Positions 20,007 to 28,307 of a stretch of 64,000 bases of DNA are shown in pieces (position 1 is the first letter of the stretch; each line of letters opens with the position of its first letter). Location: contig NZ_BMQN01000001.1 in the NCBI RefSeq assembly GCF_014648135.1, positions 1,178,001-1,242,000 of the forward strand. The letters run 5' to 3'. The notes under the pieces are model-generated. The model was not told where the DNA came from and ran no database searches. It saw only the letters and a list, made by a program, of their open reading frames with translations. The DNA is from Deinococcus sedimenti (GTDB lineage: Bacteria; Deinococcota; Deinococci; Deinococcales; Deinococcaceae). The position numbers and the translations under genes are program-made.

Positions 20007-20798
20007 CTACTCCAGAAAGTCGTCCACCAGCGCGCGGTACCACCCCGTCTCCTCCAGCGCGGGGAAGTGCCCGCTGTGCGCGAGGACCTCCTGCCGGGCG
20101 TGGGGGATCAGGGCGGCGATCTCCGCTCCGGCGGGGGGTGGGTTGAGGGGGTCATGCGCGCCGCTGAGGATCAGGGTGGGGGCGGTGACGCGCGGCAGGC
20201 CGGGGCGGAAGTCGAAGCGTTCCAGGGCGCGGCGGGCGGCGTCGGCCTGTTCCGGTGTCTGGGCCAGTCCGGTCGCGTGGTCGTCGGCGGTGCGGCGGGC
20301 GACCTCGTCCCGGATGGCCTGCGGGGTGCCGGGGGCGAACATGCGATCCAGCAGGAACGCCTGGACCTCCTGCGGGGTCAGGCCACGCATTTCTTCCTCG
20401 TGCTGCGCCATCAGGATGGCGGTGCCGCTGGTCTGTCCGCTGGCCTTCGGGACGACCAGGATCAGCCGCGAGACGCGATCCGGGTGCGTGGTGGCGAGGG
20501 CCTGCGCGACGTAGCTGCCCATGCTGGTGCCCATCACGTCTGCCTGCGGGACGCCCAGGGCGTCCATGACGGTCAGCACGTCGCTGACGTGGTCGGCCAG
20601 CGTGTAGCTCGCGGGGCGGCCCGAGCGGCCGTGCCCGCGGCTGTCGAGGGCGATCACGCGCCGCGTTCCGGCGAGGTGGTGCAGGTCGGCGTCCAGCCAG
20701 CCGCCGTGGCTGCCCAGCCCGTGCAGGAGGATCAGGGGGTGCCCATCGCCCGCCTGCTGCACGAACAGGGGGGTGCCGTCGGCGGCGGGGATGATCAC
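20007..20798 (-). CDS. Alpha/beta hydrolase (enol-lactonase-like)
   Basis: 263 aa. Oxyanion motif LLHGLGSHGGW (~24-34), DSRGHGRSGRP (~52-62), nucleophile S92 in GTSMGSY, Asp in LSGAHDPLNPP and His in LAHSGHFPALEE. Resembles 3-oxoadipate enol-lactonase and related small hydrolases; with no degradation genes nearby the substrate is unknown. The GTG start at 20798 overlaps the stop of the oligopeptidase gene (GTGA), so it is translationally coupled to it. Confidence 0.82.
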   Translation of the reverse strand: MIIPAADGTPLFVQQAGDGHPLILLHGLGSHGGWLDADLHHLAGTRRVIALDSRGHGRSGRPASYTLADHVSDVLTVMDALGVPQADVMGTSMGSYVAQALATTHPDRVSRLILVVPKASGQTSGTAILMAQHEEEMRGLTPQEVQAFLLDRMFAPGTPQAIRDEVARRTADDHATGLAQTPEQADAARRALERFDFRPGLPRVTAPTLILSGAHDPLNPPPAGAEIAALIPHARQEVLAHSGHFPALEETGWYRALVDDFLE

Positions 20799-22876
20799 GG
20801 GGCGTCCGGGGTGGGGAGGGTGCCCGCCACGGCGGCCAGCGCGTAGGCGTACTCCTCGGCGATCTCGTTGAGGTACTCGTAGCGGCTGCTGGACCCCCCG
20901 TGCCCGGCGCCCATGATGGTCTTCAGGACGACCGTGCCGCTGCCGGGCTGCGCGAGGTCGCGCACACGGGCAGCGAACTTGGCGGGTTCCCAGTACGCGA
21001 CGCGCGGGTCGTTCAGGCCGGTGCTGATGAACAAGTGCGGGTAGCGAGCGGCCTTCAGGTTGTCGTAGGGGCTGTACGCGGCCATCACGGCGTACTGCTC
21101 TTCGTGGTTGGGGTTGCCCCACTCGTCGTACTCGTTCGTGGTCAGCGGGATGCTGTCGTCGAGCATGGTGCTCAGCACGTCCACGAACGGCACGCCGGGG
21201 AACACGGCGGTCCACAGGTCGGGGCGCAGGTTCAGCGCCGCGCCTATCAGCAGGCCGCCCGCGCTGCGGCCCATGGCGACCAGTTCGCGCGCGGTGCCGT
21301 CCGCCTTCAGGGCCTCCCCGGCGGCGACGAAGTCGGTGAAGGTGTTCATCTTGTGCGCCAGTCGCCCGGCGTCGTACCAGCGGCGGCCCAGTTCGGACCC
21401 GCCCCGGACGTGCGCGATGGCGTACATCCAGCCCCGGTCCACCAGCGGCAGGCGCGCGATGGAGAACGCGGGGTCCATGCTGAAGCCGTAACTGCCGTAG
21501 CCATACAGCAGCGTCGGCGCGGGCAGCGCCGTGTCCCGGCGGCGCAGCAGGCTCACGGGGACGCGCTCGCCGTCGGGCGCGGTGATCCAAGTCTGCTCAC
21601 TGACGTACATGCTGGCATCGTAGTTCGGGACTGGCGTGGCCTTCACGAGCGTGGTGTCCAGACTGTCCAGATTGAGGTCCAGGTGTTCTACAGGCCGGGT
21701 GAGGCTGGTGAACACGATCCGCGCGCTGCCCGTGTCGAAGACGTGGTTCGCGCCGATGCGGACGGTGACGCTGTCCTCGGGGAACTCGACGCGGCGGGCC
21801 GGACCGTACCCGCCGGGCGTGCGGGCCAGCACCCACAGGCGCGTGAAGCCCCCCTCTCGCCCGGACAGCAGCAGGTGATGGCGGAAGAGGAGCAGGCCGG
21901 TCAGGTGGCGCGCCGGGTCGTACGGGAGGACATCCTGCGCGTCGGCCCAGTCCAGCGTGCCCGCGCGTTTCGGGAAGCGCACGAGTTTGAATTCCTCGGC
22001 CCCGCCGTGGTTCGTGAGGGCCAGCCAGTGATCCCCGGCGTCGGTCAGGACCGGGGCCTCGGTGCCGCGTTCACGCGCGAGGAGCAGCGTGGGCTGCGCG
22101 CCCTCCTGCGCGGTGTCCAGCACCCACCACTCCTGCGCCATGTTGCTCTGGCTGACCAGCCGCAGCGTGCCGCCGTCCTCGGTCGTCAGGGCGGCCACGC
22201 GGAAGGTCGCGTCCGGTTCGTGCAGCAGCCGCTCGTCCTGCGCCTGGGGCTGCCCCAGCATGTGCCGCCAGATGCTGTCCGGGCGCTGCGTGGCGTCGTC
22301 GGTCGCGTAGTACAGCGCGGTGCCCGACGCGTTCCAGTCCAGCACCCAGCCGCTCAGGCCGGTCAACGGGGCCTCGGCCAGTTCGCCGCTGGCGGTGTCC
22401 AGCACGCGCAGCTGGAAGACCTCCTGCCCGGTCGTGTCGAGCAGGTACGCCCACAGCCGCCCGTCCGGGCTGGGCACCGCGCGGTACACCCACACGTTCT
22501 CCAGGCCCTCGCGGACCTTCAGGGCGTTCAGGTCCAGCAGCGTCTCCTCCGGGCCGCCCGCCAGGGGACGGCGCATGATGATCGCGTGCGCCTGCCCCTC
22601 CAGGGTCCGCTGGAAGTACGCGTACGCGCCGCGCACGACCTCCGGCTGGTCGTCCTGCTCCTGCACGTGCGACAGCAGCTCGCGGTAGATCGCCGCCTGC
22701 GTGTCCCGCAGCGGGGCCATCACGGCGTCCAGGTGCGCGTTCTCGGCGTTCAGGTACGCCAGTACCTCGGGGTCGGCCCTGCCCTGGGTTTTCAGCCAGT
22801 GGTAGTCGTCGGGACGCTGAATGCCGTGAATATCGTGCAGGACGCCCTTGCGGGCAGCGCGAGGTGCAGAGGTCAT
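20795..22876 (-). CDS. Oligopeptidase B / prolyl oligopeptidase family (S9A)
   Basis: 693 aa. N-terminal beta-propeller gating domain (about 70-400), then a C-terminal alpha/beta-hydrolase domain with nucleophile Ser in MGRSAGGLL (~540), Asp in GLNDPRVAYWEP and His in GAGHGGSSSRYEYL. The order and length fit oligopeptidase B, which cuts peptides under about 30 residues after basic residues, in the cytosol (no signal peptide). Start 22876 (MTSAPRAAR) follows -10 TATGCT (22884-22889) by 7 bases. Forms an overlapping pair with the downstream hydrolase. Confidence 0.9.
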   Translation of the reverse strand: MTSAPRAARKGVLHDIHGIQRPDDYHWLKTQGRADPEVLAYLNAENAHLDAVMAPLRDTQAAIYRELLSHVQEQDDQPEVVRGAYAYFQRTLEGQAHAIIMRRPLAGGPEETLLDLNALKVREGLENVWVYRAVPSPDGRLWAYLLDTTGQEVFQLRVLDTASGELAEAPLTGLSGWVLDWNASGTALYYATDDATQRPDSIWRHMLGQPQAQDERLLHEPDATFRVAALTTEDGGTLRLVSQSNMAQEWWVLDTAQEGAQPTLLLARERGTEAPVLTDAGDHWLALTNHGGAEEFKLVRFPKRAGTLDWADAQDVLPYDPARHLTGLLLFRHHLLLSGREGGFTRLWVLARTPGGYGPARRVEFPEDSVTVRIGANHVFDTGSARIVFTSLTRPVEHLDLNLDSLDTTLVKATPVPNYDASMYVSEQTWITAPDGERVPVSLLRRRDTALPAPTLLYGYGSYGFSMDPAFSIARLPLVDRGWMYAIAHVRGGSELGRRWYDAGRLAHKMNTFTDFVAAGEALKADGTARELVAMGRSAGGLLIGAALNLRPDLWTAVFPGVPFVDVLSTMLDDSIPLTTNEYDEWGNPNHEEQYAVMAAYSPYDNLKAARYPHLFISTGLNDPRVAYWEPAKFAARVRDLAQPGSGTVVLKTIMGAGHGGSSSRYEYLNEIAEEYAYALAAVAGTLPTPDAP

Positions 22877-22999
22877 ACCCCGGAGCATACCCGGCAGATC
22901 CGGGTGGCCGCGCCGCAGGTGCCGGACCTGACCGTAGGCCGGTCGGACGGGACGCCCTGGTCCCGCTCAGGCCGGGTCAGCAGCGCAGTGCCTTAACCT

Positions 23000-23938
23000 T
23001 CAGCGCAGCGCCTTGACGAGTTGCCGTTCGACGAGTTGCGCGGCGATCGGGCCGCGGATGCGGCGGAACAGGTGGTAGTCGAAGAAGTACACCTGCCCGG
23101 CCTGACTGGCGCGCAGGCGGCTGGTGATCGCCCCGGCAGTCCACTCGGCGCGGGCGCGGGTGGGCGTGCTGGTCCCGGCGGCCAGGACGATCACGGCATC
23201 CGGGTTCAGGGCCGCGAGCCCCTCCACGCTGACCACGGCGTCCTTCTTCTGGCCGTCGATGACGTTCAGGCCCACGTCGCGCAGCAGGCCGCCGGTCCAG
23301 TCGTCGCTGCCGCTGATCGTGAAGGTGTTGCGGGCGTCGCCTCCGGCCGTCCAGACGACCAGCACGCGCTTTCTGCCGAACGCGGTCAGCTGCGCACGGG
23401 TGGCCTGCACACCCTTGTTGTAGGTGGTCAGCGCGGCGCGGTAGGCAGCGTCGCGGTTCAGGGCGCGGGCCAGGGTGGGTAGCGTCTTCTGCCACGCGTT
23501 CCGGTCGATGCCGTCCATCAGCAGCGTGGGCGCGATGCGGCTGAGCTGCGGGTACACGTTCGCGGCGTACGTCTCGCCGACGATCAGGTCCGGGCGCAGG
23601 GACGTCAGGATCTCGAGGTTCGGGTTGAAGCGGTCGCCGACGTTCACGGGCGCGCTGGTCACGCGGCTGCCCAGGTACTTGATGTCGCGGATGGGCGAAC
23701 CGAACGCCGGGGTTTTCAGGAACGTGGAGGCCTCGCCGTAGCCGACGGGCTGCACGCCGATGGACAGCAGCAGGTCCAGCGCGTGCGGGCCGAGGGCCAC
23801 GACCCGCAGCGGCTGCCGGGGGATGGTGGTCGTTCCGGCGGCGTGCGTGACGGTCTGGGGATACGTGGCGGCGCTGGCGGTCAGGGCGGCGCTGACCAGG
23901 ACAGCGGTGAGGGTCAGGAGGGTGGTTCGTTTGGGCAT
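23000..23938 (-). CDS. ABC transporter substrate-binding protein (Fe-siderophore / B12 type), orphan
   Basis: 312 aa. Signal peptide ([10 protein letters not shown] then a hydrophobic run, cleavage near TASAA). Class III periplasmic-binding fold: [23 protein letters not shown], then RPDLIVGE and [14 protein letters not shown], as in FecB/FhuD/BtuF. No permease or ATPase gene is adjacent, so it must share a transporter encoded elsewhere. Promoter -35 TTGCAA (24012-24017), 17-bp spacer, -10 CACAAT (23989-23994), and an AAGGA ribosome site before the ATG. No clear Fur box seen. Confidence 0.87.
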   Translation of the reverse strand: MPKRTTLLTLTAVLVSAALTASAATYPQTVTHAAGTTTIPRQPLRVVALGPHALDLLLSIGVQPVGYGEASTFLKTPAFGSPIRDIKYLGSRVTSAPVNVGDRFNPNLEILTSLRPDLIVGETYAANVYPQLSRIAPTLLMDGIDRNAWQKTLPTLARALNRDAAYRAALTTYNKGVQATRAQLTAFGRKRVLVVWTAGGDARNTFTISGSDDWTGGLLRDVGLNVIDGQKKDAVVSVEGLAALNPDAVIVLAAGTSTPTRARAEWTAGAITSRLRASQAGQVYFFDYHLFRRIRGPIAAQLVERQLVKALR

Positions 23939-23988
23939 GGGGGTCCTTGTGCGCCGGGGTCCGTGGGGACGGCCGCGCTGATGTGGGG

Positions 23989-24017
23989 ATTGTGCCAGAC
24001 TTAAATCCGAGTTGCAA
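23989..24017 (-). promoter_or_regulatory. Promoter of the orphan binding-protein gene
   Basis: -35 TTGCAA (24012-24017), 17-bp spacer, -10 CACAAT (23989-23994), about 50 bases upstream of the ATG. Confidence 0.55.
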
Positions 24018-24110
24018 GGTCAGGATTCTCCGTGGGGGTGACCCAACCATGAAGTTCCGCTCAACCGCACCTGTGCCGACCCCACCGCCCGACCGCGCAG
24101 ACTGGGCCGT

Positions 24111-24548
24111 ATGGCAGACATCGCACGCAAGGCAATGGCCCACTGGGAAGGCGACCTCAAACACGGCAAGGGCACCGTCAGCACCGAGAGCGGCGTTCTG
24201 GACGGCGCGCAGTACTCGTTCGGCACCCGCTTCGAGAACGGCAAGGGCACCAACCCCGAAGAACTCCTCGCCAGCGCGCACGCCGGATGCTTCACCATGC
24301 AGCTCAGCGCGCTGCTCGCCAACCACGGCCACACGGTCGAGTCCCTGGATACGCAGGCCACCTGCGAGATGGTCAAGGACGGCGCGGGCTTCAAGGTCAG
24401 CGCCATGAAACTCGTCGTGCGCGGCAAGGTCACGGGCAGCGATCAGGCCGACTTCGAGGAGCACGTGAAGCAGGCCGCCGACATGTGCCCCATGAGCCGC
24501 GTCATGCAGGGCAACGTCGAGATCACCCACGAAGCCATCCTCGAATAA
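24111..24548 (+). CDS. osmC: OsmC-type peroxiredoxin
   Basis: 145 aa. Reduces organic hydroperoxides. The two redox cysteines are present: C60 in [12 protein letters not shown] and C126 in DMCPMSR, with the conserved Arg (R40) and Glu (E51) of the active site in FGTRFENG and NPEELL. Length and motifs fit OsmC rather than Ohr. A -10-like CAGACT lies 7 bases before the ATG. Adds to an oxidative-stress theme (mntH, CoA-disulfide reductase-like enzyme). Confidence 0.9.
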   Translation: MADIARKAMAHWEGDLKHGKGTVSTESGVLDGAQYSFGTRFENGKGTNPEELLASAHAGCFTMQLSALLANHGHTVESLDTQATCEMVKDGAGFKVSAMKLVVRGKVTGSDQADFEEHVKQAADMCPMSRVMQGNVEITHEAILE

Positions 24549-24562
24549 GGTGTCCGTTCCTG

Positions 24563-24593
24563 CGGCGCCCAGACCACGGGGGTCGGGGCGCCG
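24563..24593 (+). terminator. Terminator of osmC
   Basis: 8-bp stem CGGCGCCC (24563-24570) / GGGCGCCG (24586-24593), followed by TTGTC, 14 bases after the stop codon. Confidence 0.55.
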
Positions 24594-24656
24594 TTGTCAT
24601 GGCGGCTGGCCAATGGACGCATGTGCGCGGGCGCGCCACGTGGCAGGCTGGCGCGC

Positions 24657-25226
24657 ATGAGTCACCTGTACTACCTGGTCGGGGCGCCCGGCAGCGGCAA
24701 ACGCACGGTCGGGAAGGCACTGTCGGCGCTGACGGGCGCGGCGCTGCTGGACAATCACCTGACGAACGACCCGGTGTTCCTGGCGGCTGGGGTGTCGGGA
24801 CACGAGCCGGTCAGTGATGACGTGTGGGCGCTGTGTTTCGAGGTGAGGCGTGCGGTGAGGGCGGCGACCCTGCACGCGCCCCCGACGCTGGCACACATCT
24901 TCACGAACTATCTGACCGCGGAGGACCGGGAGTGGGCGAACGTGGCGCGCCTGCGGGAACTGGCGGCGGAGCGGGGTGTACCGTTCGTCCCGGTGTGGCT
25001 TGAATGTCCGCTGCCGGAACTGGAGCGGCGGATGGGACTCCCGGAGCGGCGCGAGCGCCTGAAGTTGCGTGACCCGGCGCAGCTGCGGGAATTGCTCGAC
25101 CGGGCCGGGACGCTCCCGCCCCCGGCGGACGCGCTGGTGCTGGACACGTCGCACCTGGACCCGCTGGAGGCCGCGCGGCGGATCGTGGCGTTCGCCGGAG
25201 CAGTCAGCGAAGGGGACCTGCCGTGA
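24657..25226 (+). CDS. P-loop kinase-like protein
   Basis: 189 aa. Walker [17 protein letters not shown] at the N-terminus; [10 protein letters not shown] near residue 30 is the acceptor-site type loop of small-molecule kinases; a lid region [16 protein letters not shown] near 125 and a C-terminal [16 protein letters not shown] resemble shikimate/gluconate-kinase-like AAA_33 proteins. Substrate unknown. Its 3' end overlaps the convergent small gene at 25204-25389 by 23 bp. Confidence 0.7.
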   Translation: MSHLYYLVGAPGSGKRTVGKALSALTGAALLDNHLTNDPVFLAAGVSGHEPVSDDVWALCFEVRRAVRAATLHAPPTLAHIFTNYLTAEDREWANVARLRELAAERGVPFVPVWLECPLPELERRMGLPERRERLKLRDPAQLRELLDRAGTLPPPADALVLDTSHLDPLEAARRIVAFAGAVSEGDLP

Positions 25227-25389
25227 CCGCGAGGACCGGTAGCCGCAGCGTGATCGTCTGCAGTCGCCACCTGAATGTCCAGCGGCGGGGGCGGTCGTGC
25301 TGGGCGGCGCGGGCGCGGTGCGCGTCCTGCGCTTCCTGAATGAGCTGTGCCTGGCGGTCAAGGGCGTGCTGGTGGGGTTCGTGGAACAT
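25204..25389 (-). CDS. Small basic protein of unknown function
   Basis: 61 aa, beginning MFHEPHQHALDRQAQLIQEA. The first half is an amphipathic Gln/Ala/His-rich helix, the second half basic (RPRRWTFRWRLQ) then hydrophobic. Codon use fits the genome and GAGGTT lies 6 bases before the ATG. It follows the ArsR-like gene on the same strand after 93 bases, so it may be the regulator's partner. It overlaps the kinase gene tail-to-tail by 23 bp. No homologue recognised; could still be spurious. Confidence 0.45.
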   Translation of the reverse strand: MFHEPHQHALDRQAQLIQEAQDAHRARAAQHDRPRRWTFRWRLQTITLRLPVLAVTAGPLR

Positions 25390-25482
25390 GGTGGAACCTC
25401 GCGTTGGGGTATGAGGGGGTGTCCCGCCGTCCGCGGGGGCGGTCGGGGGTGGCGTGGGCGGCCTGGTGTGGACGGGGTGGGG

Positions 25483-26109
25483 TCAGTTCAGGTGCAGCTG
25501 GCCTCTGAAGTTCATGAGGACGAAGGTGCTCGTGCGGCTCACGTCGGTCTCCTCGGTTTCCAGGCGGTCGAGGATGGCGTTCAGGGCGTCCTGCGCGGCG
25601 CGGTACTGCTGAGGGCTGAGCTGCACGCTGCGCAGGCGCATGGCGGGCGCGAACGCGCCGGGGTTGGTGCGGGGGTCGGGCCCGCCGCGGCCCAGGTGGA
25701 TGGTGAGATCGTCCCCGGTGTCGGGGTACCCCTGGCGGGTCTGCCAGTCGAGAATGGCGTGGGCGTAGGTGGTGGTGATCTCGCGCATGGCCGGGCCGAT
25801 GATGGTCAGGGGGTCGTCGAGCGGGACCAGGGCGCGTGGGATGTGGAAGGTGTGGGCGGCGGCGATGTACTTCACGCGTTTGCCGTGGTGTCCGGCGACG
25901 CGCAGCAGACCGCATTCGAGAAGTTTGCGGACGTGGTACGTGACGCGGTTGGCGGGTTCGTTCAGGGCGTGGGCGGCGCCGCTGGCGGTGGCGGGCGTCA
26001 GGAATTGTTCGAGGAGGCGGGCGCCGTACGTGAAGTCCATCAGGGCCTCGGCCTGGGCGGGCGTGACGACCGGCATCGTGTCGTGGGGTGCTTGGTGGTC
26101 GGTGGTCAT
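25483..26109 (-). CDS. ArsR-like winged-helix regulator
   Basis: 208 aa. N-terminal HTH: ALMDFTYGARLLEQFLTPATASGAAHALNEPANRVTYHVRKLL-type sequence (helix-turn-helix about residues 30-70, written here in outline), followed by the wing GHHGKRVKYIA. Residues ~90-208 are a C-terminal region with a long helix (LSPQQYRAAQDALNAI) that could bind a ligand or dimerise. No metal cysteines, so not a classical ArsR metal sensor. -10 CACAAT (26116-26121) is 6 bases upstream and -35 TTCAAC is at 26138-26143. It is divergent from the WGR-propeller gene and may regulate it. Confidence 0.75.
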   Translation of the reverse strand: MTTDHQAPHDTMPVVTPAQAEALMDFTYGARLLEQFLTPATASGAAHALNEPANRVTYHVRKLLECGLLRVAGHHGKRVKYIAAAHTFHIPRALVPLDDPLTIIGPAMREITTTYAHAILDWQTRQGYPDTGDDLTIHLGRGGPDPRTNPGAFAPAMRLRSVQLSPQQYRAAQDALNAILDRLETEETDVSRTSTFVLMNFRGQLHLN

Positions 26110-26115
26110 ATCGGC

Positions 26116-26143
26116 ATTGTGCGGCGGCCGAATTTCAGTTGAA
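26116..26143 (-). promoter_or_regulatory. Leaderless promoter of the ArsR-like gene
   Basis: -35 TTCAAC (26138-26143), 16-bp spacer, -10 CACAAT (26116-26121), ATG 6 bases downstream. Confidence 0.55.
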
Positions 26144-26212
26144 AGTCGATGTTCTGAAATTCTGCCGGGCAAAGGCGAGCTGGGGGGCCGCCTCCGACGC
26201 AGTGGGGTCGGC

Positions 26213-26263
26213 TTGCCAGTTCAACGTGAGGTCAGCTACAATAGAATTATGTCTGTAACATAT
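26213..26263 (+). promoter_or_regulatory. Promoter and RDRM-like palindrome of the WGR-propeller gene
   Basis: -35 TTGCCA (26213-26218), 18-bp spacer, near-consensus -10 TACAAT (26237-26242), ATG 6 bases later (leaderless). Over the start codon lies TTATGTCTGTAACATAT (26247-26263): arms TTATGT and ACATAT separated by exactly 5 bases, the geometry of the Deinococcus radiation/desiccation response motif (TTATGT-N5-ACATAA), which the repressor DdrO binds. One arm base differs from the palindrome. DdrO control is inferred. Confidence 0.5.
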
Positions 26264-27664
26264 CTGGAATATTCAGATCCGAACGGAGCCGAGCACAAGT
26301 TCTACGAGGTGACCGTGGACGGCGCCGACCTGACGGTCCGGTACGGCCGCATCGGCACCGACGGCCAGACCCAGCGCAAGACCCTCCCCAGCCCCGAGAA
26401 GGCCCAGGCGGAGGCGGACAAGAAACTCAGGGAGAAGCGCCGCAAGGGCTACGAGGACGCCGTGCAGGGCGTCCGGCAGAAACGCGAGGTCGTGCGCCGC
26501 ACCTTCACCGAGACCCGCACCACCACCCGCCGGGGCGCGCCGCTGCTGTGGAAGTTCGACACGAACTCCACCGCGTTCGGCATCTTCGCGGACGACCAGC
26601 AGATCTGGGTGGGCAACGAGGCCGGGCAGGTCCACGCCCTGAGCCCCGACGGCGAGGTGCACCGCTCCTTCACCCTCCCCGACGGCGTGAAATGCCTCGT
26701 GCGCGACGACCGCTGGACCTTCGCAGGCTGCGACGACGGGAACGTGTACGACCTGAGCGGCAAGCTGCCCTTCGTGGCGTACGAGGTCGAGGGCAGCGCC
26801 GCGCTGCTGTGGCTGGACATTCACGCCGGCACCCTGGCTGCCAGCGACGCCAGCGGCAACGTGTTCGCCTTCGACGCCGAGAGCGACCAGCAGTGGGCGA
26901 ACGTCAGCACCGGCGGCAGCATGGGCTGGATGGTCCGCGTGGACGACCGCGGCGTGTACTACGGCCACTCGGCGGGCGTGGGCATGTACGACCGCACCAG
27001 CGGCCTCCCGCTGTGGCAGGCGAAGACACGGGGCGGCGTGCTGTTCGGCTGGCAGGACGGCGACGACCTGTACGCGGGCACCACCCAGAACCTCATCCAG
27101 CGCTTCACGAAGGCAGGCGAGCACGTGCAGGACTACGCCTGCGACGCCGCCGTGCTGTCCTGCGCCACCAGTCCCGGCGGGGAGTACGTGTTCGCCGGGG
27201 ACAGCGGCAGCGCCGTGTACTGCTTCACGCGTACCGGCGAACGCCTCTGGAAGCTGGGCAGCGGCGTGGGCGGGGCGCTCAGCATGCAGTACGCCGCCGG
27301 GCGCCTGTACCTCGTGACCACACGCGGCACCCTGGCCGCCCTGGACGCCAGCGCGGAGGCCATCCAGGCCGCGCAGCGCGGCGAGGCGCCCGCCCCGAGG
27401 GACGTGAAACTCGCCGCTGCCGCGCACTCCAGCGCACCGCTGGCCGATCTGGCCGTCACCGCCGACACGGGCGGCGGCGTACGCCTCGTGTGCGAACGGG
27501 ACGGCACGCGCCTGCGCGTCCGGCCCACCGACCCGCGTTTCCACGCGTGGAACGTGCAGTTCCCCCGCAACCTCCGCGTGGACGGCGCCACGTACCTCGT
27601 GGACGACCTGCTGGACGCCGGAGGCTTCTACCGCGTGGTGGGTGACATCCGCCGCGTCGGCTGA
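26249..27664 (+). CDS. WGR domain fused to a PQQ-like beta-propeller
   Basis: 471 aa. Residues ~1-80 form a WGR domain: HKFYEVTVDGADLTVRYGRIGTDGQ-type sequence with the GRIG core (the 'W' position is replaced by Y), ending in a Lys/Arg-rich helix (KKLREKRRKGYEDAV). WGR modules occur in PARPs and in bacterial MolR-like proteins and are thought to bind nucleic acids. Residues ~105-470 are propeller blades with repeated signatures (IWVGNEAGQVHALSPDG, FAGCDDGNVYDLSG, YVFAGDSGSAVYCFTRTG). No signal peptide, so cytosolic. A leaderless strong promoter with an RDRM-like site suggests a DNA-damage-related role; this is inference. Confidence 0.8.
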   Translation: MSVTYLEYSDPNGAEHKFYEVTVDGADLTVRYGRIGTDGQTQRKTLPSPEKAQAEADKKLREKRRKGYEDAVQGVRQKREVVRRTFTETRTTTRRGAPLLWKFDTNSTAFGIFADDQQIWVGNEAGQVHALSPDGEVHRSFTLPDGVKCLVRDDRWTFAGCDDGNVYDLSGKLPFVAYEVEGSAALLWLDIHAGTLAASDASGNVFAFDAESDQQWANVSTGGSMGWMVRVDDRGVYYGHSAGVGMYDRTSGLPLWQAKTRGGVLFGWQDGDDLYAGTTQNLIQRFTKAGEHVQDYACDAAVLSCATSPGGEYVFAGDSGSAVYCFTRTGERLWKLGSGVGGALSMQYAAGRLYLVTTRGTLAALDASAEAIQAAQRGEAPAPRDVKLAAAAHSSAPLADLAVTADTGGGVRLVCERDGTRLRVRPTDPRFHAWNVQFPRNLRVDGATYLVDDLLDAGGFYRVVGDIRRVG

Positions 27665-27821
27665 CAGCAGAATCCAGAGGGATTGAAGGGCTTCTTCAAC
27701 ACCTCTGAATCGAGCGGACTCGAAGAGCTGCGCCGCAGAGCGAGCACCTGAGAAGGACAGCGGTTGGACGTGGAGCCCTGGGGCGTGCCCTTGGCCCCTG
27801 GGTGGAACTGGAAACCGCTGT
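27664..27821 (+). repeat. Full-length hairpin repeat R1
   Basis: 158 bp. Outer end ACAGCAG at 27664; hairpin CAGAGGGATTGAAG (27675-27688) / CTTCAACACCTCTG (27694-27707), 12 of 14 paired; arm; then the 65-bp body from ACAGCGGTT (27757-27765) to AACCGCTGT (27813-27821), a perfect 9-bp terminal inverted repeat. The body is flanked by an 11-bp direct repeat GAGCACCTGAG (27742-27752 and 27822-27832). Same family as copies at 57.1-58.4 kb. The arm is 21 bp longer than in the other copies. Confidence 0.8.
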
Positions 27822-27840
27822 GAGCACCTGAGGCGTCGCC

Positions 27841-27879
27841 GGGAGAGGGCGCGACCGACTGACGGTCGCGCCCTCTCCC
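27841..27879. terminator. Strong bidirectional terminator
   Basis: Perfect 16-bp stem GGGAGAGGGCGCGACC (27841-27856) / GGTCGCGCCCTCTCCC (27864-27879) between the convergent WGR and acylphosphatase genes. Confidence 0.75.
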
Positions 27880-27937
27880 CTGTTCCGCATGGCCCGGAGG
27901 CGCCGTGGGACACCGTCGTTGCTTCGGGCCTCTGCGG

Positions 27938-28201
27938 TCAGTACAGGTGGAAGTCGTTCAGGCCGGTCGCCTCGCTCTGCTGCGTCTGAACGTCGTGAAT
28001 GCGGGCGTGGGGCGGGCCGCGCCGCAGCCAGTGCAGGAGGCGGGCCAGGTCGTCCTGGTGGCCCTCGGCGACGATCTCGACTCGGCCGTCGCTGAGGTTC
28101 TCGGCGTACCCGGCGAGGCCGAGGTCGCGGGCGTGCCGCTGCACGTAGCGTCGGTAGCCGACGCCCTGCACGGTCCCGGTGATGAGGGCAGTCAGGCGCA
28201 T
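27938..28201 (-). CDS. acyP: Acylphosphatase
   Basis: 87 aa, normal length. Hydrolyses carboxyl-phosphate bonds such as acetyl phosphate in the cytosol. Catalytic Arg R17 in TGTVQGVGYRRYVQ and Asn N35 in YAENLSDGRVEIVAEG are both present. The start at 28201 (MRLTALITG) rather than 28210 is supported by family length and by -10 TACCAT (28209-28214), 7 bases upstream, which would give a leaderless mRNA. Single gene. Confidence 0.92.
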   Translation of the reverse strand: MRLTALITGTVQGVGYRRYVQRHARDLGLAGYAENLSDGRVEIVAEGHQDDLARLLHWLRRGPPHARIHDVQTQQSEATGLNDFHLY

Positions 28202-28294
28202 GGGCCGCATGGTAGCGGCTTTCCCGCGCGGGAAGCGTGGCATTCTGACGGTTGCATGAGGATGGCGTGGGTGCGGCATTCACGCTGCGCTGCG

Positions 28295-28300
28295 TAGAAT
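28295..28300 (+). promoter_or_regulatory. -10 element of the TamB transcription unit
   Basis: TAGAAT lies 7 bases before the ATG of the 20-codon upstream ORF (28308), so the mRNA would start at or next to that ATG. No good -35 was found. Confidence 0.45.
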
Positions 28301-28307
28301 GCGGGGA

